Virus record (IMG/VR): IMGVR_UViG_3300021960_000229
Coordinates: 1-36,481 of that record
Reading direction: 5' to 3' (one strand)
Source of the DNA: a virus
DNA: 36,481 bases
The position numbers and the translations under genes are program-made. Positions 24,679-32,113 of the stretch are shown in pieces (the first letter of the stretch is position 1; every line of letters starts with the position of its first letter). Below the pieces are notes generated by a model. It worked only from the letters and a program-made list of their open reading frames with translations, had not been told where the DNA came from and ran no database searches.

Positions 24679-27600
24679 ATGTCAAAGATAACAAAAATAT
24701 CTAAAATAAAAGAACTAGCTCCGTTAGAAGCTAGCTTAGTTTTCGAGAAAGTGAGAAACGACGAAGGTGCTACAATACCTGTGGGTACACCTGTATATTC
24801 TAAGGGAGAAATTGGAGCTAGCGGAAGAATAAAGGTGGGTATTGCTGATGCCTCTGATTCTTCTAAAATGCCAGCTATTGGTATTACAAATTCAGAATTA
24901 TCCACTAGTGGAGATGGACAAGACGGTACAGTAACACTAATGGGTGTTTACAATACAAACATTTCAGGCTTTAGTGGTGTTAGTGAAAATGACATTGTAT
25001 ATGTAGCCGTAGGTGGTGGTCTTACTATTACAAAACCTACAGGCGTAAACTTAATACAAAACGTAGGTATAGTTTTAAAAACAAACGGCACTATCATACA
25101 AGGTTTAGCGGTTACTTGTATTGGTAGAACTAACGACGTACCTACGCCACTATACATTGACCACGCTAATCAACGTGTTGGTATTGGAGCTACTAGCCCT
25201 CAAGAATTATTGCATCTTGAATCAACCGAGCCGATAATAAGATTCGATGATACAAATTCAGGATTGCACTATTTAGTAGGTCAAGTTGGAGACTCATTTG
25301 TATTCGATACGAATAACTCGACTTACGCTAGCTATAGCTTTGATTCTGCCGTCGGCATAGGCACTACTACTCCAACTAGCAAGCTTCACGTTGTTGGTGA
25401 CGCTAGAATACAAGGTAATCTTACTGTCAACGGCACGTACACTCAAATAGATACAGACGTAAACACTACAGAGCAATGGCTTGTTACAAATGACGGTACA
25501 GGCCCTGCTGCTGTAATAAATCAACTTGGTAGTCAAGATATATTTGACGTTCAAGATGATGGTACTAGCGTGTTTTATATTGAAGATGGTGGTAATGTTG
25601 GTATAGGGACTACTAGTCCAAGTGAAATTCTTCACTTAGAGTCGACTGCTCCAAAAATAAAACTTAGCAATAGTCAAGCTCCCACAGGATATTTCACCAC
25701 GCTAGAGCAAAATTACTCGTACAATGGCCCTTCATTTGCCATAAACAGTGTGTCTGGAGCTACAACAAGAATATTACTTGGAAGATATGCTAACAACGTA
25801 TCAATTTTACCTACTGGAACTGGAAACGTTGGTATTGGAACGACAAATCCTAGTCAAAAATTAGACGTTGCTGGTAGTGTTGCAGCAGACACTTTTGTTA
25901 GTATACAAGGCATAGACACAGGTAATCCTAGCGCGGAAATTGACGAGCTAAGAGTTAGTGGTTATGGAGTTTTAGGTAGAAGAAACTCTGGAGTATATTT
26001 AAGTAATGAAGCTTCTGGTCCTTTGTTTTTTGGAACTGGAGGAAGGCACGCTGTATCTACTAGAATGACAATTGATTCTTCTGGCAACGTCGGTATTGGA
26101 ACAACGTCTCCAAGCTATAAGCTAGATGTTAATGGAGGCGGCGTAAGATTATCAAGTTCAAACTTTCATGTTTATTACGGCAGTTATGCTGGGTCTTGGG
26201 CTAGAGGTTATTTAATTCAAAATTCAGACGCGTCAGACCAATACGGAATTACTGGTGAATTTGACAACGACTCGTTTGAGGGGTTAAGAATAGGTAAGTA
26301 TGTCTACGACGACAAGGGTATATTTATAGAAAAAGACGGCAACGTCGGTATTGGAACGACAAGTCCTTCGGGTAAGCTACATATTAGTAGCGGAGGCTCT
26401 CCAAGTATAATTATACAAGATACCGACGGCACAGACCAATACGCAACTATAAACCATAACAACGGCTCTAATCAATATATAGCTAGAAATAACACTAGCA
26501 ACGGCCAGCATATTTGGTTTGGTCAAACAGGCCCTAGTAGTTTTAATGAGCGTATGCGTATTGATTCTTCAGGCAACGTCGGTATTGGAGATAGTACACC
26601 TACTAGAAAACTTACAGTCAATGGAGATATAGGACTTGCTAATAATGGTAAATTATTTTTATGGGATAGTCACGACGTAAATTACCTTCAATACTACAGG
26701 TGGGAGTTAAATTCTAGTTTGACAGCATACATAAATAACTCTGGCTCTGGAGGAGTTGCTTTAAAAACAGCTGGAAATACTAGGTTGCACATTGATAACT
26801 CAGGTAACGTTGGTATTGGTACGAGTAGTCCTAGCTCTACATTAAATATAAACGGAGGAACTGGAGGTTTATCTACAGGTTTAACTTTTGGTGATGGAGA
26901 TACTGGTATATGGGAGTCAGCTGACGACGTGTTAAGATTTAGTACTGTTTCAAATACAAGAGTTCTTATTGACGCCTCTGGCAACGTCGGGATTGGGACT
27001 ACATCGCCATCCTATCCACTTCACATTGCTACCGAAAGCCCAACACCTGCGGTTTATATTAAAAACAATGATAATAATGCCAATGGGTTAGTTGTTGCAG
27101 CTGGTAACGGTGGAGGTGGTACAAATACAATTTTAAGTTTAAGAGACAAAAATGACAACCCGAAATTTTCAGTTATTGAAAACGGCAACGTTGGTATCGG
27201 GATTACTAGTCCAAATAGATTATTACAAGTTGTTGGAAGCTCAGCAACCTCTGGAATTTCAACTGGAACATCTACATCGCCAAATAGTGCCGAGTTAACC
27301 GCAAACGGAACTAATTTTGCAGCATATTTATTAGGTCATAGTTTTTTAGCTTTTGGGACAAATCATTTAAACCTTGGTGCAACTGCATCTGAAAAAATGC
27401 GTATTGATTCTTCTGGTAACGTCGGGATTGGTACTACTAGTCCCGCGTACAAGCTAGATGTTGTAGGCGGAGGATTGAAAACTACAACAGCGACAGGTAA
27501 TAGAATTGCTTATTACGACGGTAGCGGCATCAACGCTTACGGCGGAACTAGCGGTTATGCTATTAGTAACTACACTGGAGACCTTAACATAAGACAACAC

Positions 27601-29349
27601 ACTAACGATGGCGATATAATATTTCAGTGTGACGACGGTAGTGGAGGTTTAGCTACTTATCTAACTATTGATGGAAGTAACGGGTACACTGTAGCTACCA
27701 AACAAATTAGATTTAACGATAATGTTACGGCTAAATTTGGTTCTGCTGGCGATTTGTCAATATACCATAACGGAACTGATAGTGTTATAGATAATTATGT
27801 TGGTGATTTTTATATATCACAAAAAGCAGCTGATAAAGATTTAATATTTAGAGCTGATGATGGTTCAGGTGGATTTGAAACATATTTCTTTCTAGATGGT
27901 AGCGCTAGGCAGACGGTGTTTCAAAACAATTTAAAGCTTGAGGATAATTATCAACTTAGATTAGGTAACGCTGACGACTTAAGCCTATTACACAACGGTA
28001 GCAACTCGTTTATACATCACAACGGAGCTGGTAGTTTATATATGAAAGCTGACACTGGTAATATTGAAATTATAAACTATACTAACGACGCTGACATTGT
28101 GCTACAATCAGACGATGGTTCAGGTGGTGTTACTCCTTACTTAACTTTAGATGGTAGTGAAACTAAAACTATAGTTAGTCAAACTATGGAGTTTCAAGAT
28201 AATGTTAAACTAGCTATTGGAAATAGCGAGGACTTAACTATAGACCACAATGCTACTAACAGTAGAATCATGAACTATACTGGAGATTTAAGAATAGTAA
28301 ATGCTTCTAATGATAAAGATATAATTTTTGAATGCGACGATGGCTCTGGAGGTGTAACCGCCTACTTAACTTTAGATGGCTCTTCTAGTTACACTAAAGC
28401 GCATAAACATATATTATTTGAAGATAACGCCAAGGCTATGTTTGGAACTGGCGGAGACATGCAGATACTGCACGATGGTAGCAACAGCTATATTTCACAA
28501 AATGTAACAGGCAATCTTTATATCGAGAACAACGCCACAGATGGCGATGTTGTGTTCAGGTCAGACAACGGTAGTGGTGGATTAGCTACTTACCTTCAGC
28601 TCGACGGAAGTAGCGTAAGAACAAGAGCGTTTAAAGATGTTAACTTCGACGATAACGTTCAAGCAACGTTTGGAGCTTCTTCAGATTTAAAAATATACCA
28701 CGATGGTAGTAATAGTTATATAAAAGATAGCGGAACTGGTGCTTTAAACATTTCTTCTAATCAATTAAATTTAAACGCAAGCAATGGTGAGAATGGAATA
28801 CAAATAAACGAAAATGCTGAAGTAAAGATAAGACACAACAACATTGTTAAACTAGCAACAACATCTACAGGCGTTGAAGTTACAGGTGACATAGCTGTAT
28901 CTGGTAGTGTGCAAAAACAAATATCTACGTCTACACATACTATTAACTTTGGAGCTGCGGGTAGTTCAACACAAAACTACTTTTTACCATTTGTACAGCA
29001 AGCAGAACAAGCAGCGCCGAACAATACGCATCGTATGGTTGTTCCTTATGATGGTATTATAAAAAAGGTAATAGTGCATTCTAAAGTAGCTTTTGGTAGC
29101 TCAGCAGCTGTTAGATACCATAGAATAGACAATGGCAATACAACTGACTTTGCTAACGATGGTAGTACAGACGATGTTACAACAGATGTATCAAGAGACA
29201 TGTCCACAGCTTACACCGCTGGTGTGTTTAACTTTACCACTGGTAATACGTTCTCAGCAGGAGACCAAATAGCATTAAGCTTTGTTAGAGGCAACACTGC
29301 GTTAGGCGATGTTGTAATAACTGTAGTATATGAATATGAATTATTTTAA
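24679..29349 (+). CDS. giant repeat-built tail fiber/receptor-binding protein
   Basis: A 1556-residue protein. Residues 1-155 form an N-terminal attachment-type domain (MSKITKISKIKELAPLEASL, TIPVGTPVYSKGEIGASGRI). Residues about 165-920 carry eleven G-N-V-G-I-G-T-[TS]-S-P copies spaced mostly 60-85 residues, typical of trimeric beta-fibers. Residues about 960-1370 hold five ~76-residue modules with DIIFxxDDGSGGxxxYLxLD and (I/L)xHxGxxS. Residues about 1410-1556 (TINFGAAGSSTQNYFLPFVQ ... VVYEYELF) are a non-repetitive beta domain that probably contacts the receptor. No S74 chaperone domain is seen. Local G+C is distinctly higher than in neighbours, with NNC codons (AAC, GAC, GGC) preferred, suggesting separate origin of the gene. 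Confidence 0.88.
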   Translation: MSKITKISKIKELAPLEASLVFEKVRNDEGATIPVGTPVYSKGEIGASGRIKVGIADASDSSKMPAIGITNSELSTSGDGQDGTVTLMGVYNTNISGFSGVSENDIVYVAVGGGLTITKPTGVNLIQNVGIVLKTNGTIIQGLAVTCIGRTNDVPTPLYIDHANQRVGIGATSPQELLHLESTEPIIRFDDTNSGLHYLVGQVGDSFVFDTNNSTYASYSFDSAVGIGTTTPTSKLHVVGDARIQGNLTVNGTYTQIDTDVNTTEQWLVTNDGTGPAAVINQLGSQDIFDVQDDGTSVFYIEDGGNVGIGTTSPSEILHLESTAPKIKLSNSQAPTGYFTTLEQNYSYNGPSFAINSVSGATTRILLGRYANNVSILPTGTGNVGIGTTNPSQKLDVAGSVAADTFVSIQGIDTGNPSAEIDELRVSGYGVLGRRNSGVYLSNEASGPLFFGTGGRHAVSTRMTIDSSGNVGIGTTSPSYKLDVNGGGVRLSSSNFHVYYGSYAGSWARGYLIQNSDASDQYGITGEFDNDSFEGLRIGKYVYDDKGIFIEKDGNVGIGTTSPSGKLHISSGGSPSIIIQDTDGTDQYATINHNNGSNQYIARNNTSNGQHIWFGQTGPSSFNERMRIDSSGNVGIGDSTPTRKLTVNGDIGLANNGKLFLWDSHDVNYLQYYRWELNSSLTAYINNSGSGGVALKTAGNTRLHIDNSGNVGIGTSSPSSTLNINGGTGGLSTGLTFGDGDTGIWESADDVLRFSTVSNTRVLIDASGNVGIGTTSPSYPLHIATESPTPAVYIKNNDNNANGLVVAAGNGGGGTNTILSLRDKNDNPKFSVIENGNVGIGITSPNRLLQVVGSSATSGISTGTSTSPNSAELTANGTNFAAYLLGHSFLAFGTNHLNLGATASEKMRIDSSGNVGIGTTSPAYKLDVVGGGLKTTTATGNRIAYYDGSGINAYGGTSGYAISNYTGDLNIRQHTNDGDIIFQCDDGSGGLATYLTIDGSNGYTVATKQIRFNDNVTAKFGSAGDLSIYHNGTDSVIDNYVGDFYISQKAADKDLIFRADDGSGGFETYFFLDGSARQTVFQNNLKLEDNYQLRLGNADDLSLLHNGSNSFIHHNGAGSLYMKADTGNIEIINYTNDADIVLQSDDGSGGVTPYLTLDGSETKTIVSQTMEFQDNVKLAIGNSEDLTIDHNATNSRIMNYTGDLRIVNASNDKDIIFECDDGSGGVTAYLTLDGSSSYTKAHKHILFEDNAKAMFGTGGDMQILHDGSNSYISQNVTGNLYIENNATDGDVVFRSDNGSGGLATYLQLDGSSVRTRAFKDVNFDDNVQATFGASSDLKIYHDGSNSYIKDSGTGALNISSNQLNLNASNGENGIQINENAEVKIRHNNIVKLATTSTGVEVTGDIAVSGSVQKQISTSTHTINFGAAGSSTQNYFLPFVQQAEQAAPNNTHRMVVPYDGIIKKVIVHSKVAFGSSAAVRYHRIDNGNTTDFANDGSTDDVTTDVSRDMSTAYTAGVFNFTTGNTFSAGDQIALSFVRGNTALGDVVITVVYEYELF
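25171..27450 (+). repeat. eleven copies of the GNVGIGTTSP-coding repeat
   Basis: Copies near 25171, 25348, 25591, 25822, 26083, 26338, 26572, 26804, 26980, 27184 and 27415. At DNA level a nearly identical core (GGCAACGTCGGTATTGG) recurs, with the sequence in between diverged. Such near-identical cores would allow recombination and changes in fiber length. Confidence 0.9.
27570..28800 (+). repeat. five tandem ~76-residue fiber modules
   Basis: Each module carries the D-[DN]-G-S-G-G core, at about 27631, 27855, 28111, 28336 and 28564 (spacing 224, 256, 225 and 228 bases). It is followed by YLxLDGS and then (D)NV(K/Q)AxFGxxxDLxI(Y/L)H. Protein repeats are clear while the DNA is less conserved than in the upstream repeat set. 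Confidence 0.88.
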
Positions 29350-29566
29350 AAACATAGGAAAAGATAAATATAAACACGCTTTAGCAGGCATTATATTTGC
29401 GTTGATATTTACCAAAATGGGTATGTCACAAACTAATGTCTTTTTATCAGTATTAGCTGTAGGCATAGCCAAAGAAGTGTATGATTATTTAGATTACGGA
29501 TTATTTGATAAATGGGATGTGTTAGCTACAATATTTCCATTAATAGTATATTACATATTAAAATAA
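29330..29566 (+). CDS. small membrane protein, holin-like
   Basis: A 78-residue protein whose start overlaps the end of the fiber gene. Two ATGs (29330 and 29336) are possible; the second gives MNYFKNIGKDKYKHALAGII. Membrane helices at about 13-30 (KHALAGIIFALIFTKMG), 34-48 (TNVFLSVLAVGIAKE) and 63-77 (VLATIFPLIVYYIL). The DKxKHxxAG...KEVxDxxD...xxD pattern is found in a family of small membrane proteins often next to lysis genes in Bacteroidota phages. A holin function is possible; I cannot confirm it. Confidence 0.6.
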   Translation: MNMNYFKNIGKDKYKHALAGIIFALIFTKMGMSQTNVFLSVLAVGIAKEVYDYLDYGLFDKWDVLATIFPLIVYYILK

Positions 29567-29577
29567 ATTAAAATTAT

Positions 29578-29585
29578 TATATTTG
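29578..29585 (+). promoter_or_regulatory. -7 element (TATATTTG) 4 nt before a start codon
   Basis: TATATTTG followed by CATT and the ATG at 29590. In Bacteroidota, transcription starts a few bases after this box, so the mRNA would begin at or very near the ATG (leaderless). No clear TTG box is present upstream. Confidence 0.45.
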
Positions 29586-29589
29586 CATT

Positions 29590-29934
29590 ATGCAGAATTT
29601 CTATAATATAACAGATACTACAGCAACTACAATACTGCAAGAGTACAACGATAGCGGAAGACAAACTCCAGCAAAAGCTAATTACGAGATAATAATTTGT
29701 AACACTACTGATGGTGATACTACACTAAACTTATATTTAGATGATAGCGACTCTACAGTATCTAATGTTTATATTGTAAAGAATCACATTATGAGCTCTG
29801 GAGAAACAATAATCCTAAATAAAAGGGGAGTTCAGTTTCAAAGTAAATCTCTAGTTGTTGAGTTAACAGATGGTAGTGTTGATGTATCTATATTCTCATC
29901 ACTATCTATAGACACTAATAGTTCAGCTATTTAG
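29590..29934 (+). CDS. small beta-rich protein, unknown function
   Basis: A 114-residue protein, MQNFYNITDTTATTILQEYN..., with strands ANYEIIICNTTDGDTTLNLY, NVYIVKNHIMSSGETIILNK and SLVVELTDGSVDVSIFSSLS. The order (I/V)xVxNxxxxxxxxLxLYxxxxxxxxx(Y)(I/V)xxxxxI(P)xGxTxIL is common in small phage virion beta-sandwich proteins. No membrane segment. It ends the rightward unit and its last 8 bases overlap the end of the HNH gene on the other strand. Virion-associated role is a guess from fold pattern. Confidence 0.55.
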   Translation: MQNFYNITDTTATTILQEYNDSGRQTPAKANYEIIICNTTDGDTTLNLYLDDSDSTVSNVYIVKNHIMSSGETIILNKRGVQFQSKSLVVELTDGSVDVSIFSSLSIDTNSSAI

Positions 29935-30352
29935 ACTGTTCTTCCATATCTAAAAACCAAACAACTAAGTTTTTAGCTTCCTTACGCTTTCTTTTATATA
30001 TCCTTCTTTCTTCTTTACAGCCTTCACATCGACAACCATTTCTATAAGCTGTTACAGAGGGACAAGGCTTAGCTTTTTTTCTCCTGGCTTTAGAATAGTT
30101 ACATGATGCGTGAGAGAAAGCTATGTTGTCTAATCTATAGTATAAATCTACTGGGTCTTCTGAGTCTAACCAAGGAATTTTATGCTCTATAGTGAACTCA
30201 TCTATATTATCTATACTAGCTCCACACTGATAACACCAGCATATATCTAGTCTTTTGGCAAAATCATATAATATTGATTTACGAAGTCTATTGGCTGCTG
30301 TACCAGGATGTATACCTAACTGGTCTTTTTTCTTTCTCTCGGATTTTTTCAT
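29927..30352 (-). CDS. HNH endonuclease
   Basis: A 141-residue protein with the HNH core: CYQC zinc knuckle (C40, C43), FTIEHKIPW with E56/H57, and DNIAFSHASCNYSKA with N76, H81 and C84. The C-terminal CPSVTAYRNGCRCEGCKEER region is a second Cys-rich motif, found appended to many phage HNH proteins. It nicks or cuts DNA. It is the last gene of the leftward block and converges with the preceding plus-strand gene. It may be a free-standing homing endonuclease or a packaging helper; proximity to TerL is not close, so homing is somewhat more likely. The stop is TAG. Confidence 0.85.
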   Translation of the reverse strand: MKKSERKKKDQLGIHPGTAANRLRKSILYDFAKRLDICWCYQCGASIDNIDEFTIEHKIPWLDSEDPVDLYYRLDNIAFSHASCNYSKARRKKAKPCPSVTAYRNGCRCEGCKEERRIYKRKRKEAKNLVVWFLDMEEQSK

Positions 30353-30391
30353 GGGTCTAAGTTAGTAAAAAAAAATTACACTACCTAAACT

Positions 30392-30399
30392 CAAATTTA
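30392..30399 (-). promoter_or_regulatory. -7 element (TAAATTTG) upstream of the HNH gene
   Basis: TAAATTTG on the minus strand, 39 nt before the ATG at 30352, in the 80-bp gap between the Lys/Glu-rich gene and the HNH gene. It matches TAnnTTTG. No TTG at a suitable distance was found. Confidence 0.35.
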
Positions 30400-30432
30400 T
30401 TGGTTCTAGGATTGTATACTCTTTTCTTTTTC

Positions 30433-31146
30433 TTAGGCTCTTCTTTTTGCTTTAGACTTACCATCTACAGCTAATTTAGATTTAGATGATTTTTTTAATG
30501 TAGCTCTAGGTTTTGAGTCTAAATCAAGTTTCATTGACTTAACTTCCTTTACTTTTCTATCTAATCTAGATGGAGTATTAGAAACAGGCTGTTTTTTTTG
30601 TTTATCCCCTGAAACTTCTTCTTCGCCTATATCATCAAGTTTCACTTCATCTAACTCTTTAGATATACGTTTTCTTTCCTCTTCTTCACTAGTTACTAGT
30701 TTTGCTTTTTTAAGTTTTGGAGATGCTGTTGGTTTTAGAACAGGTTTTTTGGGTTCAATTTTTTCAACATTTTTTCTTTCTTCTTCAACCTTATCTTCTT
30801 CTTCAGAATAAGCTTTAGTAATCATTTGTGTATTGCTTACTTTTTCACCTGACTTTCTTTTAGCAAAGTAATCAGCAAGTTTTTCCATAGCGTTTTTTTC
30901 TTTTTCTTTTCCTTCACCACCACCAGCTTTAGTATCACCAGCTCCTACTCCCTCTAATTTAGATTGAGCCTCTCTACCTTCTTTTATAGCTTCACCAGCC
31001 TTAGTTCCTAAAAAACCAATGGGATTAACTATAGCTGAAACTATATTTCCTTTTCTTCTTTTTTTAGCTAGAGCCTTTTTTTCATCTTCAGTTAAAACTT
31101 TAGGTTTAACTTTACCGCTTTCATTATATTTTTTAAACTTTGCCAT
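30433..31146 (-). CDS. Lys/Glu-rich protein, possibly packaged, unknown function
   Basis: A 237-residue, highly charged low-complexity protein: basic N-terminus (MAKFKKYNESGKVKPKVLTE), Gly/Glu-rich region near residue 75, alternating Lys and Glu blocks (EEERKNVEKIEPKKPVLKPT), and a basic tail (KPRATLKKSSKSKLAVDGKS). A short hydrophobic patch occurs at about 34-50 (IVSAIVNPIGFLGTKAG). No known domain. The composition resembles nucleic-acid-binding or internal virion proteins. Its role is unknown. Confidence 0.6.
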   Translation of the reverse strand: MAKFKKYNESGKVKPKVLTEDEKKALAKKRRKGNIVSAIVNPIGFLGTKAGEAIKEGREAQSKLEGVGAGDTKAGGGEGKEKEKNAMEKLADYFAKRKSGEKVSNTQMITKAYSEEEDKVEEERKNVEKIEPKKPVLKPTASPKLKKAKLVTSEEEERKRISKELDEVKLDDIGEEEVSGDKQKKQPVSNTPSRLDRKVKEVKSMKLDLDSKPRATLKKSSKSKLAVDGKSKAKRRA

Positions 31147-31156
31147 TATATTTTAC

Positions 31157-31402
31157 TTATGAACCGCAATTTTCGCAGTCAGGGTTATCTATGTTACAGG
31201 TTGGTTGCTCTTCCTCTTCTAAGTCTTCTATCCAAGCATCAAAACCTATTTGATTTTTATCTTCACATTTGCATTCTTCATGAGGGCAAATAAATGAGCC
31301 CTTGCAACACTTGCAACTATCTTTACCGCAAGCACTATTTTTTATTTGTTCGTCATTCATATTTCTAGTATAGTCGTAATAATATTTAGATTTACTCTTC
31401 AT
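31157..31402 (-). CDS. Cys-rich small protein, probably metal-binding
   Basis: An 81-residue protein with ten cysteines. There is a central cluster at about residues 25-46 (CGKDSCKCCKGSFICPHEEC then KC) and a C-terminal CNIDNPDCENCGS. Between them lies an acidic stretch (WIEDLEEEEQPT). Paired CxxC and CxC spacing suggests two zinc sites or a metallothionein-like fold. The start overlaps the end of the upstream coiled-coil gene by 11 bases. No family recognised; role unknown. Confidence 0.65.
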   Translation of the reverse strand: MKSKSKYYYDYTRNMNDEQIKNSACGKDSCKCCKGSFICPHEECKCEDKNQIGFDAWIEDLEEEEQPTCNIDNPDCENCGS

Positions 31403-31631
31403 CAGGATATGTTATATTCCCAGTATTAATATCAATATCCATTTTACCGTATTCTTCCTCAAGCTTAGCACTAACATCGCTCATCATTTTATTGACTGAA
31501 CTTAGTTCGTTAAGTAACATATACTTTCTAGCTTCTAAGTTACCTACCTCTAATTTAATTTGATTTGTAGTTGAAACAATTTTTTGAATCTCCTTCAACT
31601 GTTCTTCTGTAATTTTTTCTGATTTACTCAT
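31392..31631 (-). CDS. conserved coiled-coil protein
   Basis: A 79-residue protein: one long coiled coil (EEQLKEIQKIVSTTNQIKLE, then LEARKYMLLNELSSVNKMMS, KLEEEYGK) ending in MDIDINTGNITYPDEE. A helix followed by a EEYGxxxIDxxxGxIT end is a small protein type I recall as frequent in marine phages near tail fiber genes. Function unknown; a multimeric tether or fiber accessory is possible. It is cotranscribed with its neighbours. Confidence 0.65.
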   Translation of the reverse strand: MSKSEKITEEQLKEIQKIVSTTNQIKLEVGNLEARKYMLLNELSSVNKMMSDVSAKLEEEYGKMDIDINTGNITYPDEE

Positions 31632-31643
31632 AATTTAGTTTAA

Positions 31644-32009
31644 TTAAAATTTATATAATTGATAATCTAGGCCCATAAAGCTATGAACCCCATTGCTTTC
31701 TATATTAACTGAATAAGACTTCCAGCCTCTAGGGTGGTCATATTCTAGTACCTCTGCTTCTGCATCTTTAGGCTCTAGGTTTTTCCATAAGACATCTAAG
31801 TGATACTTGTCAGAAAGTATAGGTGCTTTTGTTTGTTCGCCATCTTCGTTGTATTCACCTTGCTCTAAGACGATATAACCAAGTTTAACGATACAATGAC
31901 TGTGTGTTGGGTATGTGTTACCATCTTCATCAGTAGATACCCCTAAAGCGTTTATTTTGCTTTCTGCTTGTTCTAAGCTATCAAACTCGTATTTACCTAT
32001 CTTATTCAT
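31644..32009 (-). CDS. conserved marine-phage protein of the fiber region
   Basis: A 121-residue protein: MNKIGKYEFDSLEQAESKIN, then ALGVSTDEDGNTYPTHSHCI, LGYIVLEQGEYNEDGEQT, SDKYHLDVLWKNL, HPRGWKSYSVNIESNGVHSF and GLDYQLYKF. This arrangement (F.s...A..ki..LG...DE.G..YPTH.H.IV.LG.iv...) is familiar from uncharacterised small proteins in marine phages, often adjacent to tail fibers. It follows the adhesin gene by 104 bases. Possible fiber assembly or attachment factor; this is an inference. Confidence 0.65.
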   Translation of the reverse strand: MNKIGKYEFDSLEQAESKINALGVSTDEDGNTYPTHSHCIVKLGYIVLEQGEYNEDGEQTKAPILSDKYHLDVLWKNLEPKDAEAEVLEYDHPRGWKSYSVNIESNGVHSFMGLDYQLYKF

Positions 32010-32113
32010 TTGTAAAGATTTTTAAATTCTTTTATCATTTATGCTTTCTTATGTAAAGAAAATTACCCTTATTGATACTATAGGTGTATTTGTTACCCTT
32101 TTAGTCATAACTA

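Noticed and set aside
24546-26984. Minus-strand frames opposite the giant fiber gene
   Set aside because: They are shadows of the repeated coding sequence, with unnatural composition and no start context.
25171-28800. CRISPR array (regularly spaced repeats)
   Set aside because: The repeats are coding, keep the frame, are separated by about 180-260 bp and encode fiber motifs.
32040-32113. TTACCC(T) repeats between the adhesin and the 121-residue gene as a terminator or operator
   Set aside because: They are direct rather than inverted repeats, only two copies, and no stem with a U-tract could be drawn.
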